The notes: a model not told the origin generated them from the sequence alone. A DNA stretch of 64,000 bases from Meconema thalassinum (GCA_946902985.2 OX336389.2:343640444-343704443); one strand, 5' to 3'; counted from the stretch's first letter, positions 11,010-21,681 are shown. Translations and numbers: made by a program.

Positions 11010-12290
11010 AAATGTTGCAACAAGCAGGATTTGAGAAATTTTATTTTGTTGGACATCATATCTAGTAATCTATAGATAGGTTAGAGACTGTGGTTTCACC
11101 CCTCCTCTTTACAGTATAAAATAATATGTGATGTTTGTTGAAACAAGTGTGACAGTAGCCTATCTCCAATTCATTGTATACATTCATCATAGTACCGGTA
11201 TTTAATAACATGAAAACGGATCGTAAATTCATATTCGTCACAATGTTAAGAATGTCCCATCTGTGTAGTATACGAGATATTTGAATTTTTTGATATTCTA
11301 TTGCCTTATAGTGTATACAAATATCGTCACCTGCGTGCGTACCGAAGCTGATAATTCTAGCGTAGCCATCACAGCACTTTTCGAACAACGAAAACAAGCC
11401 GTGAAATAAAGATTCAATACAATCATGATACAAATCATTACATGTTCACAGCTGGTAGGAGAAAAGCAATAAGCAACTACGGAGTGTCACTAAAGCTTAT
11501 CCAGCACAAATAGCACCTAGTAAATATGACCCACTCGCCCACCACATTTATTCCATCGTAGCGCTGCCTAGCGATTGAAAAACACAATATGGCGTGTAAT
11601 GCTGAGAGTACGCTACTCCGAACTTTGCCCAGCGATTGAAAAACAGGCTCTTAATAAAATATGAAGTTTCTTCCCAATTATTTTAATATATAAGATACGG
11701 CCATTTGGTAGCCGGGACGTAAAAGTTGGATGAAGGTGGAACATTTACGGGACTGAAGTGCCAATGTCCAAGTCCCTAATTTAAACAACCTTTCCCTGTA
11801 GTCAACAAAAAATTTGGTACACAAATTATTCCTAATATAAAAACACGTACATAAATTAGTATATTCTAATCAAATAGGATGTGATAAAACACTAAGGACA
11901 AAACTTGACAGGCTAAAATAATTTGATTCGGTGGAATTTGAATTGGTCATTTCAACAATGTCAAGCATCCATGCCCTAGACCACCATTACACAGTATTAT
12001 TAGACCTATATAATACTACAAATTGAGATTTTCCAGTGATCAGTGTTTATGTAATAGTATCAAGGTTTTTGCATTTCTTGACTACACAACCAGTATTAAC
12101 ATAAACGCAATGTTCACAGTGGTACCATAACACTAACGGAACACAGGTTGACACGTTATTTTTTAAAGCGTATATAATTGTACATACGTTGCACATAAGT
12201 GTCGAGAAGGAGCTGTTCAGGCTGTGAACCTCTTCCATTTAGTTAGTTTGCACGTCCGCAAAGAACCAACCTGGTTGATGATTTTCTTGA
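11010..12290. other. No recognisable gene
   Basis: A 123-codon open frame on the minus strand (11062-11433) has no motif I recognise and no convincing start context. The rest is AT-rich unique-looking sequence. The Harbinger-like right end is at 11650. Confidence 0.45.
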
Positions 12291-12296
12291 AGATAA

Positions 12297-12415
12297 AGAT
12301 AACCGCCGCATGGACTGGCTACCAAAATCTCTAGGCTTGAACCCAATAGAACATGCCTGGGATGTATTATGGAGAGGAGTTCTAGCTCTTCAGTATCCTC
12401 CAAGGACATTATCAA
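12297..12415 (+). pseudogene. Tc1-like transposase C-terminal fragment
   Basis: The frame gives NRRMDWLPKSLGLNPIEHAW followed by DVLWRGVLALQYPPRTLS, matching the Tc1 DD34E region that carries the catalytic Glu in NPIEHAW. Nothing upstream or downstream is recognisably Tc1, so only about 40 codons remain. Confidence 0.8.
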
Positions 12416-12989
12416 AGCTCTGCTTTTCCCTTCCCCAAAAATGGAACCGACTACCAGTAGAGGTCTGAACCATTTTATGTGCCACGTCGTTGTGAGGCGT
12501 GAGTGGCCCCGTTAGGGGGTAATCATACCCCATATTAACCTCCATTCTGTTTATTTGGCTGTGTGTCTTTGCAACAGAAAGCAATCGTTAGGTTCATATA
12601 ATTTGACTATGTTGTATGCCAGAAAACCATGTCAATAATATCCATCATGTTTTGTACAATTCTGATATTTTATTAAAAAAATGCATATCTCTGTTATGCT
12701 TAACGTTTGGGCACTAGTTGCATACACAAATTCCAGACGCACTCATCCACACAGGGCTGATGATCTAAGAAGGCCCTAGACCCTAAGTGAAGCAGTAGCT
12801 ACAACAATAATAGCCACAGTGTTCCCATCTTTTGTAAGAGATGATTCAAAAGGCAGAATGCATATGTCAATGCCCTGGATTAGGGCCGCTGGAACGCAGG
12901 ACTGCGGAGGGTGTTTATTTTCAGTGACTTGGTGGCGTACTGTGATCCCTGTCTGCTGCTTGAAGCTCTTCCTATTTCTATGTCAGACC

Positions 12990-13340
12990 ATCTCTTGGTG
13001 TAGCGGCTAGTATTCTTGGCTATCGCCCCGGAGGTCCGGGTTCGATTCCCGGCTCTGCTAGCTCTGAGGGCTGGATCGGGGTAGCCTACACTCAGCCTCG
13101 TGAGTCAAAACTGAGAAGAGGAGGGTTCGATTCCCATCACAGCAATCTATGAAATGGTTTTCCGTGGATTCCCACTTCTACTCTAGACAAATGCCGGGAC
13201 TTCCTCCTTCCTAATCCTCATCTGAATTACAAATAGACACACTAATACAGCCATCACAATAACACAGGTTGTCATACAAATTCCACACACACCAAAGTAC
13301 ACGGGGCTACATGACCACGATGTCTCGAAGTGCCCCTAAA
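12990..13340 (+). mobile_element. SINE S-B
   Basis: Head: TGGTGTAGCGGCTAGTATTC (A-box) and GGGTTCGATTCCCGG (B-box). The body holds ACTCAGCCTCGTGAG, GGGTTCGATTCCCATCACAG, TTCCGTGG, AATGCCGGGA and a CATGACCACGATGTC end. A second GGTTCGATTCCC inside the body is typical of this family here. Confidence 0.85.
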
Positions 13341-13359
13341 TCAATCAACAACATATTTC

Positions 13360-13640
13360 CATGTCGCTCCGTGGTGTTCCCGTTCGCGTTAAATCACAAG
13401 TCCGGAGATAGGTGGTTCGAATTCTGGAGCTCACCGCGGATATCCTGGGTGTGGTTTTCGTAGAGTTTTTCCACATTCCCTCTAGGAAAATTCCGAGCTG
13501 GTATCTTATTTTAAGTCCCAGGGCGCCCACCCCTAATCCTTACCCTAATTGCAATTTCACACATTCAGCATGGAAGCACAGGTTATCTAACTCACACCCA
13601 AGTACATGGACTTGATGATCAAGATTTCCCTACCCCTGGA
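13360..13640 (+). mobile_element. SINE S-C
   Basis: A head with TAGGTGGTTCGAATTCTGG is followed by ATCCTGGGTGTGGTTTTCGT, TTTTTCCACATTCCCTC, AAGTCCCAGGGCGCC and a tail GATGATCAAGATTTCCCTAC. The body differs from S-B up to the shared CACACCCAAGTACA segment. Confidence 0.75.
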
Positions 13641-13649
13641 ATGACTTAG

Positions 13650-14110
13650 CAAGAACAATTCCCTCGTACTAGCCCCTCCATTCTTCTAGGGGTAAGAACT
13701 TATTTAATTTTTTCTTCTTCTTGGTTTCATCCCGATAATCAAGGGCCGATTGTCGCTTGTTTAAACAACAATCGTCACCATAATGTAGTAAATTCCGCCT
13801 CGAGTGCTCCTCGGTACGAGGCAGAAATATTTTTGAATACCACATAATGAAAAATTCAGCTGCTGGCGTGGGCGTGTTGTTCTCTTTGTGCCTGGCTCTT
13901 TGCTGCAGCTGCGCGAAGGAAAACAAGAGAGAGGATTCAGTTATTACACTTCAAGTTGCCAACCATCGTATGAGGCGAAATTAAACCTTTATCTCGAAGG
14001 ACAGAGTGTTTTCAACTAAAGCCAATACTCCTCGTAAGACAGACGCTGTTAGGTGTTCTCGTCCTTCAGGGAAATCTATTTGGGCTGACTACGAATGAAC
14101 TCGTATCGAG
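13650..14110. other. No recognisable gene
   Basis: An 85-codon minus-strand frame (13669-13926) has no recognisable features. Otherwise empty. Confidence 0.4.
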
Positions 14111-14121
14111 CGGGTTACGTC

Positions 14122-14292
14122 TAAATAGGTTGAGTGCTGTGTGCCTCTCACCAAGGTGGACAGGGTTCGATTTCCGGTTAATGCATGAGAGATTTTCGGA
14201 AGTGAAATGTCACGTCCGGTTATTTGGATGTACGTAATACGGAGGTTCCGTGGCTTATGATCGTGATATTAACTGTCACGTAAAACCGCGAG
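14122..14292 (+). mobile_element. SINE S-A
   Basis: GTGCCTCTCACCAAGGTGGA then GGGTTCGATTTCCGG, AATGCATGAGAGATTTTCGG, CGTGGCTTATGATCGTG and CACGTAAAAC match the 771 copy in order. No tail repeat or TSD was found. Confidence 0.8.
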
Positions 14293-14349
14293 ATTCCGAG
14301 ATTTGTATTCTTATGCGTCTATTGATGTTGACCACCCAATATAATCTGT

Positions 14350-14660
14350 GCCTAGTAGCGTAACCGAGCGCGTTCAGTCAAGCTCCGCGACTGCAATGGG
14401 GAGCTGCAAGTTCGGAGGTCCGAGGATCGCATCCTGGCGTTCACAGCAGCCATTCTGAGTGTGGCTTTCCCAAGAAGTTTTCACACACCCTCCAGGTTAA
14501 TGTCGGGATTGTACCTCCTTTCTAGTCCCGGAGCACCTAGACCCTACAGTAGTTACAACCACTATGGCAGTCTCGACAGAAACACAGGCATTAAGATAAT
14601 GTAGCAAACACCTAAGTACGTTGACCTGATAACGAAGATCTCCCTAAGTCTTTAAAATTA
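14350..14660 (+). mobile_element. SINE S-C
   Basis: Head with GAGGTCCGAGGATCGCATCC, then CATTCTGAGTGTGGCTTTCC, CACACACCCTCCAGG, TAGTCCCGGAGCACC and a tail resembling GATAACGAAGATCTCCCTAA. More diverged than the 20905 copy. Confidence 0.7.
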
Positions 14661-14759
14661 ATTAACAACTCTAAACATTTGAGTTTGGAAAAATATAGCT
14701 ATTTTAAGAATTTCCTTCATTTGTCGAAAAAAAAAATGTTTTTAAGACTTCTATTTTAC

Positions 14760-14842
14760 ATTTATGTATCTATTTATCTGTCTTGTCTATCTATCTATCT
14801 ACTGAATCTATCTATCTACTGTATGTATCTATCTATTTATCC
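14760..14842. repeat. (TATC)n microsatellite
   Basis: Interrupted TATC/TATT repeats. The 74-codon frame running through it is a by-product. Confidence 0.9.
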
Positions 14843-14958
14843 AAAAAATGTGCCGTGTACGGACTTTTCCAATGTTATACATGTACTCACGTACAAAAAT
14901 TAATAACACATGTTCTTATTCATGTTTGTTTGTTGGCAAGTCTAATTATTGTGTAATA

Positions 14959-15506
14959 CACTCAGTGGCCAAATGTCATGGGAAGGCACGGTATATGATG
15001 TTAATAACGAGTTGCTCCTCCACGAGCCCTCAAAACGGCACCAATATGGCGAGGCATCGACTCGACAAGAAATGGGTTCCTGACTCCCAACATTCAACTG
15101 GGCGGTGATCTGACCCACAGTAGCCTTTCGATCGCCCCGTATGGTTCTGCTGAGGCGACTTGATGTCCGTTCTTTAAACACCTGTGGTCGTCCCGTGCAG
15201 CGCTTTACGCGGATGGTGGCGTTATCTCTGCGATATTGAAGATCCACACTCGATACTGTTGACCTTGGAAACAAATTCGCGTGTAATTTCCGAAATACTA
15301 GGCCTATGACCCATGCGTCTTGCGCCGATGATCATCCCACGTTTCCAAGTCGTGAAACGCGCGGCGTGTTGCTATCTTCACTACACTCGTGTCCGTGACA
15401 GAATGCTCTGCTACGCTGCAGCTAGCCGCAACGCTCAGGATTCACACACGGCACATTTTCTCATGGGAGTAGGCCTACCCTTCCCGTGACTTTTGGCCAC
15501 TCAGTG
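14959..15506 (-). mobile_element. Internally deleted Tc1-like element
   Basis: The ends are inverted repeats: CACTCAGTGGCCAAATGTCA on the left; the right end read in reverse starts CACTGAGTGGCCAAAAGTCA. TA flanks each end (14957-14958, 15507-15508). The element is 548 bp, about a third of a full Tc1. It keeps a transposase N-terminus on the minus strand, so it is a deletion derivative that would need a helper. Its right-hand TA is shared with the mariner that follows. Confidence 0.88.
15020..15274 (-). pseudogene. Tc1 transposase N-terminal remnant
   Basis: The frame reads CTGRPQVFKERTSSRLSRTI followed by RGDRKATVGQITAQLN, the second half of the Tc1 paired HTH after a GRP motif. The frame then runs into the terminal repeat and stops. 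The catalytic domain is absent, which fits internal deletion of the host element (14959-15506). Confidence 0.8.
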
Positions 15507-15552
15507 TACGAAGTACGTCCAGAAAGTAAGTTCCGTTTGGTAATAACATTAA

Positions 15553-18064
15553 CCCTTTAATTAGCAGTGTTGCTCTGAAGCAACATGGACTTTATCGAGT
15601 CTTTATGCGGCAACTATGAAGCTCCTGACCTTATTTTGGCAAGGTTGCTCTCAGGCAACACTTTATCTTACGTTCTTCACCAGTCAATTGTTCAGAAAGT
15701 TCCTACAGTGGTCAGCAGATGGCACCCATATGCATTGTGAAACTACATCTTGAGCAGTTAGTTGCAGTGGGTTGTTATTTATTATTCTTTGTAGTGCATT
15801 GTTGAAAATTCAGTTAACGTCTTGGTGTTATCTTCTCAATAAGGACATATAGGTAAGTTTCCAAGTAATATACCTTGTTATTATAGTTATTTGGAGCACA
15901 TAAACACTGAAAAGAAAGTGTGTTGCCCATAGGCATCATTGCCAGTCAAGCACACATGAAGATTTTAGGCTATGTTTCGTTCATAGGTCAAACTTCTGTT
16001 TGCTTACAACCAAATATAGTTACAATATAATTTTTATTTGCAGGTTTAGATGGAACCAAGTACCTTTTACGGTAGGAGGAGACAAGGGGGTGTTTTGCTG
16101 CCTCCTGAAAACCCTTCCTTGTCTGATGTTGACGAATCTGATGATTCAGAACCAGATATTCTGGCTGACTTGTGATGAGGATCCAGATTACATACCAGAT
16201 GTTCCCCCACGAAAGGGTTTGGTGGTGATACCGGAATCTGATAGTGATCCTGGCAGTGACAACGAACTACCAGTTCCTAGGAGGCCATTACAAACAGCTA
16301 CATTAGGCACCACAAATTCAGTGAGTAGGGGCAGAAAGAAAGATTCCCGATTATTATTGGGTGAAACAAGACATTCCGCCTGAAAACATTGCAGCTCAAC
16401 CAATTTTCAGTGAAACCAGTGATATTACACCTCTACAATATTTCCGACAGTTTTTTGATTCTGATGTCATAAATGAAATTGTGAACCAGACTAACCTGTA
16501 TTCTGTGCAGCAGAACCAAATGTCAGTCAGCACTAATCCTACTGAAATAGAACAGTTCTGTGGTGTTCTTCTGTACATGGGTATTGATAGAATGCCTTCT
16601 TATACTGATTACTGGGCTCAAGGCACAAACTATCCAAGAGTTTCAAATATTTTCAGTTTGAAACAGTTTGAAAAATTACGTCGGAATGCCCACTTTGCTG
16701 ACAATGTCCTTGCTGTGAACTCTGGGGACAGGCTCTTCAAAATCAGACCAGTGCTTGATGCAGTTGTCCGTAATTGTCGTAAACAAGAACATGAATCTGA
16801 ATTCTCAATTGATGAAATGATGGTACCGTACAAAGGTACAAGGGCTGGCTATCTGCGACAGTACATTCAGAATAAACCCCACAAATGGGGTTTCAAAATA
16901 TTTGTGCGTGCAGGTGTATCGGGGATCATTTATGATTTTATTTCATACACTGGAGAAGGAATGATAACAAATCTGTCTGAAGAGGAGAAAGCTTTCGGAA
17001 TTGGTGGTCAAGTAGTTCTCATCCTGTGCAAGACAATTCCTCAGCAAGTAAAATCAAGGGTGTACTTTGACAACTTTTTCTGTACCTTTGAGTTAATCAT
17101 CTACATGAAAGAACTAAACATTGACTCTTTAGGAACAGTAAGAAAAAACCGCCTCAAAAATTGTCCGCTAGAAGATGAAAAGTCGCTGATGAAGCGTGGT
17201 CGAGGCAGCTATGACTTCCAGAAGGATGAAACGTCTGGTCTCATTCTTGTTAGGTGGGTTGACAATAAAGTAGTGTGTCTAGCAAGCTCTTTCTGTGGAA
17301 TTGCACCTGTTTCCACAGTGAAACGATGGAGTAATGTAGAAAAGAAGAAAATAGATGTTCCATGTCCCAAAATTGTAACACAATACAACAAGCACATGGG
17401 TGGAGTGGACTTGTCAGGCATGCTGATAGAACTGTATAGAGTACCGCTCAAATCTAGGCGATGGTATTTACGCCTGTTTGGATTTGTTCTCGATCTATGC
17501 ACTGTAAATGCATGGTTGGTCTATCGTCGGGAGTGTAAGGAGAGAAAGAAGATGTGCTTGAAGAAATTCAGGGCAGATATTGCTAATGGTTTGATGACTG
17601 CAGGAAAAAGAAAGGCTGGCAGGCCATCTTTAGACTCACCACAACCCCCAAAGAAGAAGAAAACTACTGTGCCAGTTCCAGTGGAAGATTCCCGCTATGA
17701 TGGCTATGAACACTGGCCAGGACATGGACCAAAAGGACGATGCCGATACTGCCCTACTGGATACTCAACAGTAAAGTGCACCAAATGCAACTTGGTTCTC
17801 TGTTTTGTACCTCATAGGAATTGTTTCCAAGCGTTTCATGTACGAGCCTGAAATGTAATTCTTGCTCCATTGGCAATGATGCTTCCAAGCAACACATGAT
17901 TCATTGGTACTTCTTGGCAATGTTGCTCTCAAGCAACATGTCCTAATGTATGTACATAATGTAAATAAATTTTTGTTAACACTTAATATCATTCAGAGAA
18001 GCCAATTAGTGTAAAAAATATCCTTCAAAATTTTTTTCCTTGAAAATTTTGGTGACTGCCAATT
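15553..18064 (+). mobile_element. piggyBac-like element inserted in the mariner
   Basis: TTAA (15549-15552) precedes the left end CCCTTTAATTAGCAGTGTTG. The right end is decayed: ACTGCCAATT at 18055-18064 matches the reverse of the left end except for a loss of about six terminal bases, and the flanking tetramer reads TTAT. The mariner's undisrupted right arm reads AAATTAAATTGTG, confirming a single TTAA as the empty site. Palindromic GTTGCTCTSAAGCAAC-type motifs lie near both ends (15569, 15649, 17916). Confidence 0.82.
16050..17851 (+). pseudogene. piggyBac-like transposase, N-terminal frameshifts, intact core
   Basis: Start MEPSTFYGRRRQGG at 16050 leads an acidic N-terminus (SDVDESDDSEPD). 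A frameshift near 16168 moves to the frame of DEDPDYIPDVPP, and another near 16340 leads to KKIPDYYWVKQDIPP. From 16361 the frame stays open for 496 codons. It holds the three catalytic Asp of the DDE fold: D151 in FSIDEMMVPYKGT, D237 in VYFDNFF and D350 in GGVDLSGM. A C-terminal cysteine-rich zinc finger starts at about residue 461 (CRYC, CTKC, HRNC). The catalytic core looks undamaged, so this copy lost function only through the N-terminal breaks. Family role: TTAA-specific, footprint-free cut and paste. Confidence 0.9.
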
Positions 18065-18289
18065 TTATATTGTGTACAGATACAGAAAAAATATTTATTG
18101 CACAAAATTCTACAACCCTTAAACTACTTTTCCACATAACTGCCGAAATGTTGCAGGCATTTGCCGTAGCGTGGCACGAGTTTTTGTATACCTTCTTCAT
18201 AGACGTGTGTCGCCTGTGTCTTCAACTAGTTGTACGTTCCGCTGCAGCGCAGTTCCGCATATGCGCGGTAGACGCTCTGTATCAAGGAG

Positions 18290-18917
18290 AAGAAACGTGC
18301 GCCATTTGGAGAGCGCTGTCAGCCACGTACGCGTTGTCACAGGAGATGAAACTTGGGTTTCTTAAGACACCCCTGAAAGTAAGCGGCAATCAATGGAATG
18401 GAGGCACACTTCATCCCCAGGAAAGGTTAAGCCGAAACAAATCTTGACACCTCGGAAAATGATGTGCACAGTGTTCTGGGACTGGAAAGGCATCTTTGAT
18501 TTCTTACCGCGTGGTCAAACAATCAACGCAGATGCTTACTGCGAGACACTTAGGAAATTGCGCCGCGCAATACAGAATAAGCGTCGAGGGTTGCTGTCAA
18601 AAGGTGTTGTTTTTCTTCACGACAACGCACGACCACACACTGCAAATGTGATGAAAAACCTCCTACAGGGATTTGGCTGGGACGTGTTTGACCACCCTCC
18701 GTACAGCCCTGACGTCGCTCCTAGCGACTTTCATCTGTTCACACATCTCAAGTCTTTCCTTGGCGGTCAACACTTCAACAATGACGACGAGCTGAAAGAA
18801 GATGTTTCCAACTGGTTGAAGACACAGGCGGCAAACTTCTGTGAAGAAGATATCCAAAAACTTGTGCCACGCTATGACAAATGCCTGCAAAAGTTCGGCA
18901 GTTATGTGGAAAAGTAG
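18290..18917 (+). pseudogene. mariner transposase, C-terminal two-thirds
   Basis: One frame runs RNVRHLESAVSHVRVVTGDE TWVS (split here), giving the first catalytic Asp in GDETWVS. A TAA at 18363 interrupts it, and it resumes through MEWRHTSSPGK to the stop. The second Asp is in FLHDNARPHTA and the third in YSPDVAPSDFHLF, 34 residues apart (DD34D, mariner type). The N-terminal HTH region is missing; the inverted copy of the 3' end occupies that place. The last about 40 codons lie within the right arm. Confidence 0.88.
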
Positions 18918-19019
18918 TTTAAGAGGTGTAGAATGTTGTGCAATAAATATTTTTTCTGTATCTGTACACAATTTAATTTTATTACCAAACGGAACTTACT
19001 TTCTGGATGTGCCTCGTAT

Positions 19020-19570
19020 ATTATGGACATATTTAGTGTGTCAAAGCGCATTGTCAGTGGTGTCTGTAAACTGTGAGTTGTCATAATGTAATTTTAATCC
19101 AATACCATATTAACACTCGCGTGATGGCGGGTTCCCGTACACCGATTTGCCGCATCTTCGGGCTACATAATTCATTTTTTTTATTACGATGTGTTTAAAT
19201 TAGTGGAAGGTCAATACTTTATGTATTATGTTACTATGCTTTGTTGTTTCTAAATAAATAAAATAGAACACTTGGAGAAGCTTGTAAACCCATTTTGTAG
19301 TTCTTATGCTGTAGATTGAGGCCCTTTTCGATAAAAGATAAAGGAAGAAAGAAGTTTGATGTTTTGGAAAGATGGTTGGGTAGATAATTTATATTCGTTT
19401 ATCTTTCAGTGGTTTGCCTTGAAGTGGTATTGGTGGTAAAGCGGTGCTGGATTAGTTGGATAATATGGTGTTGAATGATGATTGGTTGTTCAGCAAGTCA
19501 GGGGGTGAGGGGAAACAGTCGTGCCAGAATGAGTATACGTATATGGATTATATGACGACCATGGATACTG
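19020..19570. other. No recognisable gene
   Basis: AT-rich sequence right of the mariner; nothing recognised. Confidence 0.45.
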
Positions 19571-19577
19571 TAAACCG

Positions 19578-19815
19578 GCCTCATGGTGTTGGGGTAGTGG
19601 GTTCGATTCTCGGCTCCGTCAGGGATTTTAGAATCTGAAGTGAGGGCGGGTACGGGGCACACTCAGCCTCAGTAGCTGTCTGAAGTGCGGCAGCACTCCG
19701 GTCAGGAAATCTAAGATTAACGGCCGAGGGGACCAGACGCGCTGACAACGGCCGAATTTCTGGGCAGCGGGCGCTTGGTATACCATGGCCCTACAAGGGG
19801 TGTGATGACACGGGG
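19578..19815 (+). mobile_element. SINE S-D
   Basis: TGGTGTTGGGGTAGTGGGTT then CGATTCTCGGCTCCGTCAGG, CACTCAGCCTCAGTAG, GCGGCAGCACTCCGGTCA, AAGATTAACGGCCGAGG and CTGGGCAGCGGGCGCTTGG match the 26485 copy in order. Confidence 0.75.
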
Positions 19816-20384
19816 TTTGGTTTGAATTATGGATACCGTAATGATACTTTTTTTTAGATGAATTAGTATGTGAATGGGAAATATGAAATAGCGAGTTACG
19901 ATAGGCATACTGTAGTAAGCTCTTCCTACGTAAGAAGAAGTGAATGCCGCATCGACCGCCAGCAGTAGTTAACTGGTAAAACGTTTCATTCGGATTTAAA
20001 TCGTGTGTAGGAGGGCCTCACCAAACTGGCATCCTAGTCTTTCCAAGTGAGCATAGCGATAACAGATGAGCACTTGTGAAATGTTGTGTAGGATGCTGGG
20101 AGATGATGACTAAAGCCTGGCACTGTAGTTTGCCGCTTCGTATCGTATCCGGCCACTGATATGGGCATGTAAAGTCGTCGTAAATTGTAGGCCATCATAT
20201 ATACAGTCCGATGGCAATTATGGGTGATTAAATTCTACATTCTCGTGTCGGTACATATACCAAGCTTCTTGATAAAGGATTAATACGGGGGAGGGGTGGG
20301 AACATAGCTTGCAATTCTTTCCCGTTGCTTTATTAATCTCTGAGATATCGGTACAAACGCATCGCATCCCATCCCTTGGTCCAC

Positions 20385-20745
20385 TTCCTGGTGTAGCGGC
20401 TAGCATTCTTGGCTTTCGCCCTGGAAGTCAGAGTTCGATTTCCGGCCCTGTAAAGAAATTTAATTCTGAACTGAGGGCTGGAACGCGGTCCACTCAGCCT
20501 CGTGAGGCAAAACTAAGATGAGGTGGGTTCGATTCCCACCGCAGCCATCCTGGAAGTGGTTTTCCGTGGTTTCCCACTTCTACTCTAGACAAATGCCGGG
20601 ATGGTTCCTAACTTAGGCCACGGCCGCCTCCTTGCGAATCCTATCCCCAATTTACAAATACATTAGTACAGCCATCATAATAACACAGGTTATCTCACAA
20701 ATTGCACACACATACATACGCGGGACTATATGACCACGGAGTCGC
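20385..20745 (+). mobile_element. SINE S-B
   Basis: TGGTGTAGCGGCTAGCATTC head, GAGTTCGATTTCCGG B-box, then CTGAACTGAGGGCTGGAACG, CACTCAGCCTCGTGAGGC, GGTGGGTTCGATTCCCACC, CAAATGCCGGGATGGTTCC and TATATGACCACGGAGTCGC. One of the better preserved S-B copies. Confidence 0.88.
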
Positions 20746-20904
20746 AGTCAAAATAAACAACAACACCAACATTATTTTATAGGGAGTGTTTAAAAAAATA
20801 CCGCAATAGAAAATGTTTTATATAGCAAATATGCATCAGCCTCTTCAGTGTGCGAGGTTTTTGAGAACGCCGAGGGTTTACACCCTCTACCCCCACGACG
20901 TAGT

Positions 20905-21195
20905 CGTGCTCATTAAATTATGCACCACGGCAAGGCCGGAGATCCCAGGTTCGAATCCCAGCGCTAACAGCGGCTATCCTGAGTGAGATTTCTCCCTTGT
21001 TTTTCCACACTCCCTCCAGGCAAATGCCGGGATAGTGCGTTACTTCAAGTCCCGGAGCACCTACCCCATCTGTGTCCCGAATAATATTACACTACATACA
21101 TAGGCTACATACATACATACACGTTATTAGACAAGTTCAACACACACCCAACTACACGGGGCTGATGATCAAGATACCCCAAGCCCCTAAAATGA
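20905..21195 (+). mobile_element. SINE S-C
   Basis: GGAGATCCCAGGTTCGAATC head, CTATCCTGAGTGAGATTTCT, CACACTCCCTCCAGGCAAAT, AAGTCCCGGAGCACCTACCC, an ACATAC microsatellite, and tail ACACGGGGCTGATGATCAAG then CCCCAAGCCCCTAAAA. Best S-C copy in the window. Confidence 0.85.
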
Positions 21196-21274
21196 ATTAA
21201 TACAGTTTGACAGCCGATCTTTCTTTTTTTACCTTGTAATTTCTGGCTGCGATTCTGGCTGTGAAAGAGATAAT

Positions 21275-21625
21275 ATTTCTCAGGAAATTGTAGATGATGA
21301 TGTATTCGTTACCCTCCTCATTCTCTGTCCTACGGGGTGTGGGATGAGGTGAGAAAAAAAATTCTGTGAGGTGGATTGATTTCATGGCTGGAAATCCTCT
21401 TTGCCGCAACTTCATCAGATGAGCTAATGATGGAAGAAACTGGACAGAGAGGATTAAGGGAGTGGTAGTGACATGTTAAAAACTTCCATCACGGCATTTT
21501 CCTGGAATTAAAAATGGGAAACCACGGAAAACCATTTTCAGGAAGACCGAAGACTCATTCATCAATCGAGTCTGGTCCTCGTGCTCTTGCACCTTAGCCT
21601 GGGTAGCTACAGCTGTTGGTAATAA
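21275..21625 (-). mobile_element. SINE S-E, degenerate
   Basis: On the plus strand it reads CCTACGGGGTGTGGGATGAG, then GGAATTAAAAATGGGAAACC and ACGGAAAACCATTTTCAGGA, the order of the S-E family on the minus strand. The tRNA-like head at the right end is poor. An (TAA)n tract follows. Confidence 0.65.
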
Positions 21626-21627
21626 TA

Positions 21628-21650
21628 ATAATAATTATAATTAAGTAAAA

Positions 21651-21681
<31 letters not shown>

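Larger units (their letters stand above)
7623..11650. mobile_element. Candidate Harbinger-like element (short TIR, TTA TSD)
   Basis: The left end GGGTCTGTTTTTCAATCT and the reverse complement of the right end, GAGCCTGTTTTTCAATCG, match at 15 of 18 bases. TTA lies immediately outside each (7620-7622, 11651-11653). Both subterminal regions also share a CAGCATT...GTGTTTT...CAAT arrangement. PIF/Harbinger elements make 3-bp TWA duplications, hence the call. No transposase of that family is seen; the interior holds repeat S-J and a nested hAT. Confidence 0.45.
15509..19016 (+). mobile_element. mariner element with 208-bp inverted ends, split by a piggyBac
   Basis: Ends: CGAAGTACGTCCAGAAAGTA on the left and, in reverse, CGAGGCACATCCAGAAAGTA on the right; both continue AGTTCCGTTTGGTAAT. 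TA flanks at 15507-15508 and 19017-19018. Joining 15509-15552 to 18069-18232 gives a 208-bp arm that aligns gap-free with the reverse of 18809-19016. The arm includes the 3' end of the transposase gene, so the left arm is an inverted copy of the right end replacing the normal 5' end. The piggyBac occupies 15553-18064. Confidence 0.85.

Noticed and set aside
11062..11433. 123-codon minus-strand frame as a gene or Harbinger protein
   Set aside because: No HTH, DDE or MADF-like motif, and the codon content is AT-driven. Kept only as a note in the 11010-12290 entry.
14679..14903. 74-codon frame rich in Tyr, Leu and Ser
   Set aside because: Produced by the (TATC)n microsatellite.
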